64,000 bases of DNA from Thermobifida fusca NBRC 14071 = JCM 3263 (GTDB lineage: Bacteria > Actinomycetota > Actinomycetes > Streptosporangiales > Streptosporangiaceae): NCBI RefSeq assembly GCF_001592045.1, contig NZ_BCWB01000039.1, positions 1 to 64,000 of the forward strand, in the 5' to 3' direction. Shown one piece after another: positions 34,064 through 43,700 of the stretch (positions within the stretch are counted from its first letter, which is position 1; every line of letters begins with the position of its first letter). The notes under the pieces are model-generated. The model had not been told where the DNA came from and did not search any database. It saw nothing but the letters and a program-made list of their open reading frames with translations. The position numbers and the translations under genes are program-made.

Positions 34064-34732
34064 CTACTGCAGCTCGGCGAACCGCTCCACGTCCTCGGTC
34101 CTCCCGGCGACGATGATGATGTCCCCCTTCTGCGGGACGGTGTCCGCGGTGGCATAGGTGAACGACCCGCCATGCCGCTTGATCGACACCACGGTGATGC
34201 CGTGGCTGGACCGCACCCCACTCTCCCCGAGCCTGCGGCCGACGATCTCCATCGGAGCCCGGGTCTTCCCCAACGCGAAGTTCTCTTCAATCTCCACGTA
34301 GTCGAGCATCCGCCCCGACAGCAGGTGGGCTACCCGCTCTCCCATGTCGTGCTCGGGCAAGACGACGTGGTGGGCGCCGATCTGCTGGAGGATGCGGCCG
34401 TGGCGCCGACTGACGGCCTTCGCCCAGATATGGGGCACCCCCATGTCCACCAGCAAGGACGTGGTGAGAATGCTCTCCTCGAGATGGCTGCCGATCGCCA
34501 CCACTGCCCGGGAGAACTCGTGCGCGCCGATCTGGCGCAGCGTCTCGTCGTCCGTGGTGTCAGCGACCACGGTGTGCGTGAGGATGTCGGCATAGGACTG
34601 CACGCGGCGGGGATTGTTGTCCACGCCCAGCACTTCCCAGCCGTGAGACACCAGTGCCTCGGACAATGAACCACCGAACCGGCCAAGACCGATGACAAGC
34701 ACCCGCCGGTCGTCTGCTGAACTGCGTGGCAC
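34064..34732 (-). CDS. ktrA: TrkA/KtrA-type potassium channel regulatory subunit
   Basis: This cytoplasmic gating ring protein has 222 residues: an RCK_N Rossmann domain (VLVIGLGRFGGSL, ~11-23, and the acidic GVDNN at the end of strand 2) and an RCK_C domain (~140-222). It binds nucleotides and controls the channel partner encoded 17 bases upstream. A GTG start at 34732 follows GAGGAG. The small gap and common strand imply one operon with the TrkH-type gene. Confidence 0.92.
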   Translation of the reverse strand: MPRSSADDRRVLVIGLGRFGGSLSEALVSHGWEVLGVDNNPRRVQSYADILTHTVVADTTDDETLRQIGAHEFSRAVVAIGSHLEESILTTSLLVDMGVPHIWAKAVSRRHGRILQQIGAHHVVLPEHDMGERVAHLLSGRMLDYVEIEENFALGKTRAPMEIVGRRLGESGVRSSHGITVVSIKRHGGSFTYATADTVPQKGDIIIVAGRTEDVERFAELQ

Positions 34733-34749
34733 TACCGCTCCTCGTGGTG

Positions 34750-36159
34750 TCAGCCGATGACAGGACGGCCCTCAGGCAGGTCGTAGCGCCGAGTGCGCTC
34801 CCGCAGCGCGAGGGCAGACGCAAAAGTAATCGGACCGAGCCGTCCCGCGAACATCAGTATGACCAACAGGACCTGGCCGTGCTGGGGCAGTCCGGCAGCG
34901 ACCCCCGTCGACAGGCCGACCACCCCGAAAGCCGAGACCACGTCGAACAGGACCTCCTGGGAAGAGAAAGGGGAGACCGCGGTCAAATAGACCGTCGCAA
35001 GAGCGATCACCGTCATCGACAGGAACGTGAGGCTCAGCGCCTGGCGGATCGCCCCGGCAGACAGCCTGCGGCCGAACGCGTGCACCTGCGGGTGGCCCCG
35101 GATCTCCGCCCACACCACGAGCCAGATCACCGCGAACGTGCTGACCTTGATCCCGCCGGCGGTCCCCGCGCTTCCCCCGCCCACGAACATCAGCATGATC
35201 GTGACGAGGAGGGTGTGGGACTCCATCGCGTCCACCGGCACCACGTTGAACCCGCCGCTGCGCGGCATCACCCCGTGGAACGCGCCGTCGAGCAGCTTGT
35301 GCGGCCAGGGAAGCGGCCCCAGGGTCGCGGGGTTCCCCCACTCCAAGGCGGTCACCACGACCATGCCACCGACAAAGAGGAGGAGCGACGTCCACACCGT
35401 CATCTTCGTGTGCAGGCTCCACCGCCGCGGGGTGCGCAGATGCTTGCGCAGCTCCAAAAGGACCGGGAACCCCAGGCCGCCGAGCACTGTGGCCGCCATG
35501 ATGGGGACTAAGACCAGCGGGTCCCCCGCAAACCGGGTGAGGCTGTCGGGGTAGAGGGACAGGCCAGCGTTGTTGAAGGCCGACACAGAGTGGAAGACAC
35601 CGCTGTAGACCGCCTCCGGCAACGGCAGCCCGTGGCCTAGCCACATCCGGGGGATGAGGAGAAGCGCGAGGACAGCCTCGCAGATCACGCTGGTCGCAGC
35701 AATACGCCACACGACTTCGCGGGTGCCACCCACGTTCAGCGTGCGCTGCTCGCTCTGCACCGACAACTGCATGCGCAGCCCGAAGCGGCGGATCACCACC
35801 ATCCCCAGGAGCGAGGCCAGGGTCATGATGCCGATGCCGCCGACCTGGATCAGCCCGAGGATGACCAGTTGCCCGAAGAACGACCAGTCGTGAGCAGGAT
35901 CGGTGATGCTCAGCCCGGCCACACACAGCGCACTGGTCGCGGTGAACAGGGCTTCCACGGGGGAGACCTGGGTCTGCTGCGCTACCGGGAGCAGGAGCAG
36001 CCCGGTACCGAGCAGGATCACCGCGCCGAACAGGGACGCCAGGATCCGGGCGGGCTTGCCCCACAGGATGCGGGAAGCACGGGGGAAGAGCACCCCGAAC
36101 GGGAGGCGGTGCGACAGGCGTACCGCCTTGCTGCGCAGACCCCGTAGTCGTTCCCCCAT
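34750..36159 (-). CDS. ktrB: TrkH/KtrB-type potassium uptake channel
   Basis: The 469-residue membrane protein has the fourfold M1-P-M2 layout of the Trk/Ktr superfamily. Selectivity-filter-like loops are visible as ATSALCVAGLSI, SAFNNAGLSLYP, MPRSGGFNVV and SAFGVVGLSTGV. The length fits KtrB. The Lys/Arg-rich cytoplasmic N-terminus lacks a signal. Together with the downstream regulator it forms a Na- or proton-linked potassium uptake system. I see no ydaO-type c-di-AMP riboswitch in the short leader. Confidence 0.92.
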   Translation of the reverse strand: MGERLRGLRSKAVRLSHRLPFGVLFPRASRILWGKPARILASLFGAVILLGTGLLLLPVAQQTQVSPVEALFTATSALCVAGLSITDPAHDWSFFGQLVILGLIQVGGIGIMTLASLLGMVVIRRFGLRMQLSVQSEQRTLNVGGTREVVWRIAATSVICEAVLALLLIPRMWLGHGLPLPEAVYSGVFHSVSAFNNAGLSLYPDSLTRFAGDPLVLVPIMAATVLGGLGFPVLLELRKHLRTPRRWSLHTKMTVWTSLLLFVGGMVVVTALEWGNPATLGPLPWPHKLLDGAFHGVMPRSGGFNVVPVDAMESHTLLVTIMLMFVGGGSAGTAGGIKVSTFAVIWLVVWAEIRGHPQVHAFGRRLSAGAIRQALSLTFLSMTVIALATVYLTAVSPFSSQEVLFDVVSAFGVVGLSTGVAAGLPQHGQVLLVILMFAGRLGPITFASALALRERTRRYDLPEGRPVIG

Positions 36160-36301
36160 CCTTGGCCTGCCGTTTCCACCTCAGTGATTGCCGACTATGG
36201 CCGGTCCGTGACGTTCCAACCTAGCGCTGCGCCTCCAGTGGGGCGAGCCGACGTGCGCTTGCGCAGGGGAGAGGAGCCCTCTTGGGCTAGCACGGCCGTC
36301 G

Positions 36302-37546
36302 TCATTGCGGGGAAACCGCCTGGCGCAGCTTCCGGTAGTGGGCGTTGCGCACGGCCAGCACCACGGCCCCCAGCACGGTGGCCAGCAGCGAGGCCAACAG
36401 CACCCCGGCTTTCGCGTGCACCAGCGCCTCCGGATAGTCGGGGAAAGACAGGTCGGTAATCAGCAGGGAGACGGTGAACCCGATCCCCGCCAGCAGGGCC
36501 ATGCCGGTGATGTCGATCCAACGCAGCGCCGGGCTCAGTTCCGCGGCAGTGAGTTTGGTGGTCACCCAGGAGCCGCCGGCGATACCCACTGTTTTCCCGA
36601 CGACGAGACCGGCGATGATGCCGAGCGCGGCCGTGTCGTCGAGTACCGCGCCGAGCCCGCCCGCAAAAACGACGCCTGCGGACATCACCGCGAACACCGG
36701 AAGCACCAGCCCGGACGACCACGGGCCGAGAAGGTGGGCGAGACGGTGGCTGGGGGACTCTTTTTCTCCGGCGAGCGGCACCGTGCGCATGAGCAGCCCC
36801 ATGGCGACCCCGGCGATCGTGGCGTGCACTCCGCTGGCGTGGACGAGGGCCCAGATCACGCCGGCGAGCGGAAGGTAGACCACCCAGTTGGGCAGGGCCG
36901 CGGAGTTGAGGCGGGCCGCCACGCCCCGCCCGCGCTGCAGGTAGCCGAAGACCGCGAGCAGCATCCCCGCACCGATCAGGGGCAGGAAGGAGAGGGAAGC
37001 GGTGTAGAAGACCGCGATGACGATGATTGCACCGAGGTCGTCCACGATGGCCAAGGTGAGCAGGAATGTGCGGAGCGGGGAGGGCAGGTGGCGGCCGACC
37101 ACCGCCAGGATCGCGACCGCGAAGGCGATGTCGGTGGCCATCGGGATTCCCCACCCGGGGAGGCGGGCCGGATCACCCGCGTTGAAGGCCGCGTAGATCA
37201 GGGCAGGAACCGCCATCCCGCACACGGCAGCGACGATAGGGAGCATCGCCCGGCGGGGGTTGCGCAGCTCTCCGTGGACGAACTCTTGTTTGAGCTCGTT
37301 GCCGACGACGAAGAAGAAGATGGCGAGCAGACCGTCGGCAACCCACGCTTCGACGGTGAGGTGCAGGTGGAGTGCTTCCGGTCCGAAGGAGAAGCTCCGC
37401 AGGGCCTCATAGACGTGCCCGAACGGGGAATTGGCCCAGATCAGCGCGGTAAGCGCGCCTCCGATGAGGAGAAAGCCGCCCACCACGTCGGAGCGGAGCA
37501 GTTGAGCAAGCGAGTGCAGCCCGCTGCGGGCCGGACGCGTGGGCAT
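36302..37546 (-). CDS. nhaA: Na+/H+ antiporter NhaA
   Basis: NhaA exchanges sodium for protons. The 414-residue protein has about 12 helices. The paired Asp residues of the transport site are in TLAIVDDLGAI, and the first conserved Asp is in MATDIAFA. The opening DVVGGFLLIGGALTALIWANSP is typical. GGGGGG upstream supports the ATG at 37546. Its position next to the potassium uptake genes fits a role in monovalent-cation and pH balance, though it has its own leader. Confidence 0.95.
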   Translation of the reverse strand: MPTRPARSGLHSLAQLLRSDVVGGFLLIGGALTALIWANSPFGHVYEALRSFSFGPEALHLHLTVEAWVADGLLAIFFFVVGNELKQEFVHGELRNPRRAMLPIVAAVCGMAVPALIYAAFNAGDPARLPGWGIPMATDIAFAVAILAVVGRHLPSPLRTFLLTLAIVDDLGAIIVIAVFYTASLSFLPLIGAGMLLAVFGYLQRGRGVAARLNSAALPNWVVYLPLAGVIWALVHASGVHATIAGVAMGLLMRTVPLAGEKESPSHRLAHLLGPWSSGLVLPVFAVMSAGVVFAGGLGAVLDDTAALGIIAGLVVGKTVGIAGGSWVTTKLTAAELSPALRWIDITGMALLAGIGFTVSLLITDLSFPDYPEALVHAKAGVLLASLLATVLGAVVLAVRNAHYRKLRQAVSPQ

Positions 37547-37858
37547 GGCTGTCCCCCCAAGGTTGATTGACCACCACGCCGACCAGACTTCCCGGCACAC
37601 CCATGCCGAGGCTACAGCCGTGCTGCCTCGGGCTGGGACGGAACTATGCCAGGACTGTGGCCGGGCTGTCCAGAATGATGCCGGTCTGGCCCGCAGGCTG
37701 TGGACCGTCCCCCCGGAAATACGAGGTCTTCAAAGTCCGGGGTGTGCGCCGCAGCGGAGCCGGGCTGCTCCGGCTGTCCCTGTCCGAGCGTGCCATTGTG
37801 CGAGCCTTTCCGGTGGGTGCGCTGCTGCGGCGGGGCGCTGCGCTCGGGCAGCAGGGGC
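37547..37858. other. Intergenic region between nhaA and the CDF exporter
   Basis: This 312-base GC-rich stretch holds the nhaA promoter and the 3' end of the leftward CDF gene. No operator, RNA gene or credible coding frame was found. Confidence 0.4.
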
Positions 37859-38761
37859 TCAGGCGCGGCAGGCGTTCTCGTGGTGGGCGTGCCCCACCGG
37901 CTCCACTTGGATGGTGGAGTGGTCGATGGAGAAGTGCGTCGACAGGCAGTCGTGGAGCCGGGCCAGGAGGCGTCCGCTGTCGGCCAGAGCGGAATCCTCG
38001 ACTACGACGTGGGCGGAGAGCACCGGCATGCCCGAGGTGATGGTCCACGCGTGAAGGTCGTGGACGTCGACCACATTGGGGTGGGTCTGCAAGTGGCGGC
38101 GGACTTCGCTGAGGTCGAGGCCGCGGGGGGTTGCTTCCAACAGAATGCGAAGGGCCTCGTTGAGCAGATGCCAGGCTCGCGGCGCGATGAACAGGGCGAT
38201 AGCGATCGACACCACAGAGTCCGCCCAGTGCCACCCGGTGAGCCAGATGATGAGGGCGGTGACGACGACACCCGCTGAGGAGAGGAGGTCGCCCAGCACT
38301 TCCAGGTAGGCACCGCGCAAGTTCAGGCTCTCGGCCTGGCCGCGTCGCAGCAGCCCGAGGGCGATGAGATTGGCGAGGAGGCCGACGGTCGAGAAAACCA
38401 CCATCGTGGAGGCGCTCACCGGTTGGGGGTCCAGGAGTCGGCGGACAGCCTCGTAGCCGATGAAGCCGCAGAGCGCGAACAAGAGGAGGGCGTTGAGCGC
38501 GGCCGCGAGGATTTCCGCCCGTTTCAGACCGAACGTGCGTTCGTCGGTGGACGGCTGGTTGGCGATCCAGATCGCGAACAGCGCCACCAAGATCCCGAAG
38601 GCGTCGACCGCCATGTGCCCGGCATCACCGAGCAGTGCCAGGCTGCCCGCAGCGAGGCCCCCGACGACCTGGAACGCCATGACGCTGAGGGTCAGCGCGA
38701 GGACCAGCAGGAGACGCCCGCGGTGGGCGCCCGCGGCGGTGTGATGGTGGTGGTGACCCAT
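37859..38761 (-). CDS. Cation diffusion facilitator (CzcD/ZitB-like) metal exporter
   Basis: The 300-residue protein begins with a His-rich stretch (residues 3-7), has six transmembrane helices, and ends in a cytoplasmic ferredoxin-like domain. Metal-site residues appear as ALLGDAGHMAVD (helix 2) and LEVLGDLLSS (helix 5); a HxxxD / HxxxD pair typical of zinc-transporting CDFs is recognisable. The C-terminal end is again His-rich (VGHAHHEN). Zinc or cadmium export is likely. It diverges from a CmtR-like sensor across a repeat-rich operator. Confidence 0.92.
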   Translation of the reverse strand: MGHHHHHTAAGAHRGRLLLVLALTLSVMAFQVVGGLAAGSLALLGDAGHMAVDAFGILVALFAIWIANQPSTDERTFGLKRAEILAAALNALLLFALCGFIGYEAVRRLLDPQPVSASTMVVFSTVGLLANLIALGLLRRGQAESLNLRGAYLEVLGDLLSSAGVVVTALIIWLTGWHWADSVVSIAIALFIAPRAWHLLNEALRILLEATPRGLDLSEVRRHLQTHPNVVDVHDLHAWTITSGMPVLSAHVVVEDSALADSGRLLARLHDCLSTHFSIDHSTIQVEPVGHAHHENACRA

Positions 38762-38824
38762 ACCTTCCCTTTCGTTCCGGTCTGGTGGGGCCGAAGCGGC
38801 AGCGATAGTTCAGCCATCACTGTT

Positions 38825-38850
38825 TATACAGTCTGCACTGTCTATACAGT
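38825..38850. promoter_or_regulatory. Overlapping TATACAGT repeats, candidate operator of the CmtR-like sensor
   Basis: TATACAGT occurs at 38825-38832 and 38843-38850. ACAGT (38828-38832), ACTGT (38837-38841) and ACAGT (38846-38850) make two overlapping inverted repeats with 4-base spacers. They lie between the divergent exporter and sensor genes, where an ArsR repressor could control both. Confidence 0.7.
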
Positions 38851-38862
38851 AAAGAGTGTAAT

Positions 38863-39210
38863 ATGGTGATTATGCTGACATCCGACCAGCGTCTCTCCGC
38901 GATCCGGCGCCTGGGACGGGCGCTCGCCGATCCCACGCGATGTCGCCTGCTGCTGGTCCTGCTCGACGGTCCCGCATACCCTGCACAACTCGCCGAGCAA
39001 CTAGGACTCACCCGGCAGAACGTCTCCAACCACCTGTCGTGCCTGCGGGAATGCGGACTAGTCCGGGCAAGCTCCCAAGGAAGGCAGACCCGCTACTCCC
39101 TGGTGGACGACTCCCTGCGCCACGCCCTCGAAGATCTGCTGCGCGTGGTCTGGGGCGTCGCCGTCGCCCACGTCCCCCCAGGCGAGACGGTTCCCGTGCC
39201 GATCGACTAG
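38863..39210 (+). CDS. CmtR-like ArsR/SmtB-family metal sensor
   Basis: The 115-residue winged-helix protein closely follows the M. tuberculosis Cd/Pb sensor CmtR, as seen in LGRALADPTRCR and LTRQNVSNHLSCLRECGLV. The two recognition-helix Cys ligands (SCLREC) are kept. The third CmtR ligand, a Cys in the C-terminal tail, is absent; the tail has no Cys but contains a His (VAHVPP). The start may instead be the ATG at 38872, which matches the CmtR start. It is convergent with fhuF-like, sharing a 4-base CTAG overlap. Confidence 0.88.
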   Translation: MVIMLTSDQRLSAIRRLGRALADPTRCRLLLVLLDGPAYPAQLAEQLGLTRQNVSNHLSCLRECGLVRASSQGRQTRYSLVDDSLRHALEDLLRVVWGVAVAHVPPGETVPVPID

Positions 39211-40019
39211 GCCTGTGCGGAGCCTTCCCCCGCGGACAGGATCTCCTGCCACTGGCGGGCCCGGGTGTCCTCATCCAGCAAGGCACAGTCCCCGCACTTG
39301 CTGCCGCCCGGTGCCCGGTAGTACAAGCAGCACGAGCGGCGCACAAAAAACCGGTGCGGCCGCCCCGCGTCGGGTTGGACGAGCCGCCCCAAACCCGCCA
39401 GCGGCGGCCGTTCGAGAAGCGCTGCGGCAACAGCAGCGGCACGGTCCGCCCACTCTGGACGGTGCAGCGAGATCATCATCACAGCGCCGCCGACCGCCGC
39501 GGCCACATTGCCCCACAGCAGGCGAGGGGAGATCCGGGTCCTGTCGCGCACGGCCGCACCGAGCGGAACCAAGTGGCGTTCGAGCAGAGTCCCCGCCAAC
39601 GCTTGAGCGACCTCCGCCGCTGCTGCCGGAGCAGCCGCGAAACGGTAGGGGCCGGACAACCACGAGGTGACCTGCTCGGTGTTCGGCTCCCACAGCAGCG
39701 AGGCCGGTGGGATGTCCACCACTACCCCGGCACAGGCCGCGGCCAGCGCTGGGGAGACGAGACGGGCAGCGAAACCCAAGTGGGTCACTGAAGCGGCCAC
39801 CCGCGGTTCCACCGGACCGAACCGGTCCGCCACCCACGCCATCCGGGCCGCCACCACGTCAGGGCAGTCATACAGTTCGGCAAAAGAGCGCAAGCCGGCG
39901 GGGGCTGCATCCGCGGTAAGGAGACGCAGGTCGAAGTAGCCGCCCAGCGCGGCCAGTGCGGCGAGCACCTCCTGTTCCCGCGCCTGTGCGGCCGACTGCT
40001 CTCCGGGGGACACCCTCAC
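39207..40019 (-). CDS. FhuF-like ferric-siderophore reductase, [2Fe-2S] protein
   Basis: The 270-residue protein ends in the FhuF [2Fe-2S] motif SCCLYYRAPGGSKCGDC, i.e. CC-X10-C-X2-C. Upstream is the poorly conserved siderophore-reductase region. FhuF-type proteins release iron from ferric siderophores in the cytoplasm. The GTG start directly abuts the stop of the MarR gene (TGAGTG), so its translation is coupled to that regulator. No siderophore transporter is nearby and no Fe-box is obvious. Confidence 0.85.
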   Translation of the reverse strand: MRVSPGEQSAAQAREQEVLAALAALGGYFDLRLLTADAAPAGLRSFAELYDCPDVVAARMAWVADRFGPVEPRVAASVTHLGFAARLVSPALAAACAGVVVDIPPASLLWEPNTEQVTSWLSGPYRFAAAPAAAAEVAQALAGTLLERHLVPLGAAVRDRTRISPRLLWGNVAAAVGGAVMMISLHRPEWADRAAAVAAALLERPPLAGLGRLVQPDAGRPHRFFVRRSCCLYYRAPGGSKCGDCALLDEDTRARQWQEILSAGEGSAQA

Positions 40020-40502
40020 TCACCTCTCCCAGCCGGCTGACGTGCTCGGAGAAGACCGTAGCAGCGCCGCATACAGCGCCTCTGCCCCGCGGACGAGACT
40101 GCGCAGCGTCTCCACGTCCAACGTCTGCAACGCCTCGGACATGCGCTTATGGCTCGCACCCCACATGTCATTCACGAGGGCTCGGCCCTCCTCGGTGAGA
40201 TCCACCCGGCGCACCCGCCGGTCCGCGGGATCCTCGCGGCGGAACACCAAAGAGCGCGCCGCCAGCCGGTCCACGATTCCCGTGAGTGTGGCAACACTCA
40301 CACCGACCCGTTCGGCCAATTCGTGGGTCGGCGTGTTGCCGTCGATGGCCAAAGCCACCAGAACTTTGAGCTGCTGGATCGTCAACGTGGTGCTCAGCAG
40401 CGGCAACGAACGGTCCCGCAGAAACAACTTGAGCTGACGTATTTCTAAGTCCCGCAGCCGGTCAATCAACTCGCGTTTAGTGTCTGACGCGCCGCTGTCC
40501 AT
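40020..40502 (-). CDS. MarR-family transcriptional regulator
   Basis: The 160-residue winged-helix protein has the helix-turn-helix THELAERVGVSVATLTGIVDRL and the wing RREDPADRRVRRVDLT, typical of MarR. It diverges from a large RND efflux pump, the usual target, and is followed without a gap by a FhuF-like reductase. Two palindromes in the shared promoter region are candidate operators. The ligand is unknown. Confidence 0.9.
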   Translation of the reverse strand: MDSGASDTKRELIDRLRDLEIRQLKLFLRDRSLPLLSTTLTIQQLKVLVALAIDGNTPTHELAERVGVSVATLTGIVDRLAARSLVFRREDPADRRVRRVDLTEEGRALVNDMWGASHKRMSEALQTLDVETLRSLVRGAEALYAALLRSSPSTSAGWER

Positions 40503-40523
40503 TCAGGTTCCCGCTTCCAGCCC

Positions 40524-40540
40524 TGATCGGCTCCCGATCA
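40524..40540. promoter_or_regulatory. 17-bp palindrome near the marR start, candidate operator
   Basis: TGATCGG (40524-40530), CTC, CCGATCA (40534-40540) is a perfect inverted repeat 22 bases upstream of the MarR start codon, well placed for autoregulation. Confidence 0.6.
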
Positions 40541-40571
40541 ATCCCTGACATATCCCCGATTTGTATCACTC

Positions 40572-40591
40572 TGGCATGATTTTCAATGCCA
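40572..40591. promoter_or_regulatory. 20-bp palindrome in the marR/RND promoter region
   Basis: TGGCAT (40572-40577), an 8-base AT-rich centre and ATGCCA (40586-40591) form a perfect inverted repeat about midway between the divergent genes, a second candidate MarR site. Confidence 0.5.
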
Positions 40592-40733
40592 CGCGAAGTA
40601 TCGTGGAACCGCGTGCCCGGCTACAGCCCCCGCGTGCCTCCGTACAGCGGCGCGGGACGGATCATCAACGACCGCTCATCCCAGCGGTGTTCCCATCCGA
40701 CGTGAAACCATCCTGGTTGAGGAGCCCCTACTC

Positions 40734-43700
40734 ATGTCTCACTTGGCCAAGCTCAGCCTTGGCAACCGGGCGCTGATCCTGCTGATCACCCTCAGCGCAC
40801 TGATCTTCGGTGCGATCTCAGCAGGGTCCATGAAGCGCGAACTCATGCCGTCATTCGACGTGCCCATGGCCGTCGTCGGCGCCCAGTACCAAGGAGCCTC
40901 GCCGCAAGTCGTCGAGAACGACGTCACCCAAGTCCTGGAACAGGCGGTCAAAGGCGTCCCCGGGGTGACGAGCTACACCTCCACCTCGAGTACCGGAACC
41001 GCCCAGATCATTGCGGAGTTCGACTACGGCGACTCCACCGACGACGTCGTCCGCTCCCTGCAAAAAGCCGTCGACCAGGTCGAACCGTTCCTGCCGGAGG
41101 ACGTCGACCCCTACGTCATGGCTTTCGGCATGGACGACATCCCGGTGGTCATGCTCGCCGTCGGAACCAGCGACGACGACGCCCAGAAACTCGCCGAACC
41201 CATCGAAGACCTGCTCGTCCCCGAACTGGAGTCCATCAGCGGGGTGCGCGCCGTCCAAGTCACCGGGATCCGCGAGTCCACCGTGGTCGTCACCCCCGAC
41301 GAGGACAAGCTGGAGAAGGCCGGCTACACCGTCGCCGACCTCACTACCGCGCTGCAAGCCAGTGGACGCCTTCTACCCGGTGGGCAGATCACTGAAGACG
41401 ACCGCACGCTCACCGTCACCACCGGCGGCCGGTTGGAGTCGCTCGAGGACGTGGAGAACATCTGGCTGACGCCCAGCGGCGCAGCCGCAGCAGCGATCCC
41501 CGGCATGCCGGGAGCCCGGGCCCCGGAACCCGTGCAGCTCTCCGAGGTCGCCGACGTTGAACTGGTGCTCGACGAAGCCACCAGCATCACCCGGACCAAC
41601 GGCGAACCGAGCCTCGGCATCCTGGTCACCAAGACCCCCGACGGCAACACCGTCGAAGTCTCCGAAAAGGTTCAGGAGCGCGCCACCGACATCGCCGACC
41701 AGCTCGGTGACGACATCAGCATCACCGTGGTGTTCGACCAGGCGCCGTTCATCAACGACTCCATCGCCGCCATGGCGGAGGAAGGCCTCCTGGGCCTCGG
41801 ATTCGCGGTCCTCATCATCCTGGTCTTCCTGCTGTCGGTCCGCTCCACCATCGTCACCGCGGTCTCCATCCCGGTGTCGCTCCTCATCGCGATCCTGGGC
41901 ATGTGGAGCTTCGACTACACGCTCAACCTGCTCACCCTGGGCGGGTTGACCGTGGCCGTGGGGCGTGTGGTGGACGACTCCATCGTCGTCCTGGAGAACA
42001 TCAAACGCCACCTGAGCTACGGCGAAGACAAGCACACCGCCGTGCTCACCGGGGTGCGCGAGGTGGCGGTGGCCATCACCTCGGCCACGCTGACCACCAT
42101 CGCGGTGTTCCTGCCCATCGGATTCGTCAGCGGAGAAGTAGGCGAACTGTTCCGGCCGTTCGCGGTGACCGTCAGCATCGCGCTCGCTGCGTCCCTGCTG
42201 GTCTCCCTCACGATCATTCCGGTCCTCGCCTACTGGTTCATGAAGCCCAAAGTCGTTCCGCCCGAGGAGCTGGAACGCATCAAGGCAGAGGAGTACCAGC
42301 GGGAACTGCGCTCCCCGCTGCAGCGCAGCTACCTGCCGGTGATCCGCTGGGCCACCAAGTACCGCTGGACCACGCTGCTGGCCGCCGGCGTGATCTTCCT
42401 CGGCACGCTGGGGATGACCCCGTTCATCAAGACGAACTTCCTGGAAGACCAGGGACAGAACACGGTCAGCGTCGTCCAGGAGCTTCCGGTGGGCACCTCC
42501 CTGGAGGCTGCCGACGCCGAAGCAGCCAAAGTCGAAGAAGCATTGGAGAAAGTCGCCTGGATCGAGTCCTACCAGGCGACCTTCGGCGGCGGGGGGATGT
42601 TCGGCGGCCTGTTCGGCGGCGCGGACAGCATCACCTACACCATCACCACCAACCCCGACGGGGACCAGCTCGCCTACCGCGAGCAGCTGCGCGAGATCCT
42701 CGAGGAGATCGACACCGAGGCGGAAGCCCGGATCGACGCCACCGGCGGCTTCGGCTCCGTGCTGGAAGTGGTCGTCAAAGCCGACGACGCCGAGACACTC
42801 GCCGAAGCGACCGAACTCGTCGAGGAGACTGTCCGCGACATCCCCGGGGCGGCTGACGTGCGCAGCAGCATCGCTGCCGTCCAGCCCGCCTTCGAAATCC
42901 ACGTCGACGGCGAGAAAGCCGCGAAGAAGGGACTCACCGAAGGCCAGATCGGCCAGGCGGTGACCGCTGCCTTCCAAGGCACCAAGGTCGGCACGGTGAC
43001 CGTGGAGGACGTCCAGCACGACATGGTGCTGCGCGTGGACGAGGCCCCTGCCACCGTCAAGGAACTCGAAAACCTGCGGATCACCACTCCCACCGGCAGC
43101 GAGGTCAAACTCTCCTCGGTCGCCGAAGTGGAAGAAGTGCTCCAGGCGCCCGAGCTGAGCCGCAGCGACGGCTTCCGCTCCGCCACGGTCACGGCTACGC
43201 CCACCGCCGACGACCTCGGCCGGGTCACCAGCGAACTGTATGTGGCGCTGGCCGACCTCGACCTGCCTGACGGAGCGACCGCGGAAATCGGCGGGGTCAG
43301 CGAAGACCAGAACGAGGCGTTCGCCCAGATGGGTGTCGCCATGCTGGTCGCGGTCGTGATCGTCTACCTGATCATGGTGGCGACCTTCAAGAGCCTGCGC
43401 CAGCCGCTGGTGCTGCTCGTCTCCATCCCGTTCGCGGCCACCGGGGCGCTGGGCCTCCTCTTGGTGACCGGAACCCCGCTGAGCCTGCCCGCGCTCATCG
43501 GCATGCTCATGCTCATCGGCATCGTGGTCACCAACGCGATCGTGCTCATCGACCTGGTCAACCAGTACCGTGCCAAGGGGATGGAGCTGCGGGAGGCCGT
43601 TGTCGAAGGCTCGCGGCACCGGCTGCGGCCAGTGCTCATGACCGCGCTCGCCACGATCGGCGCGCTCACCCCCATGGCTTTGGGGATCACCGGTGGCGGG

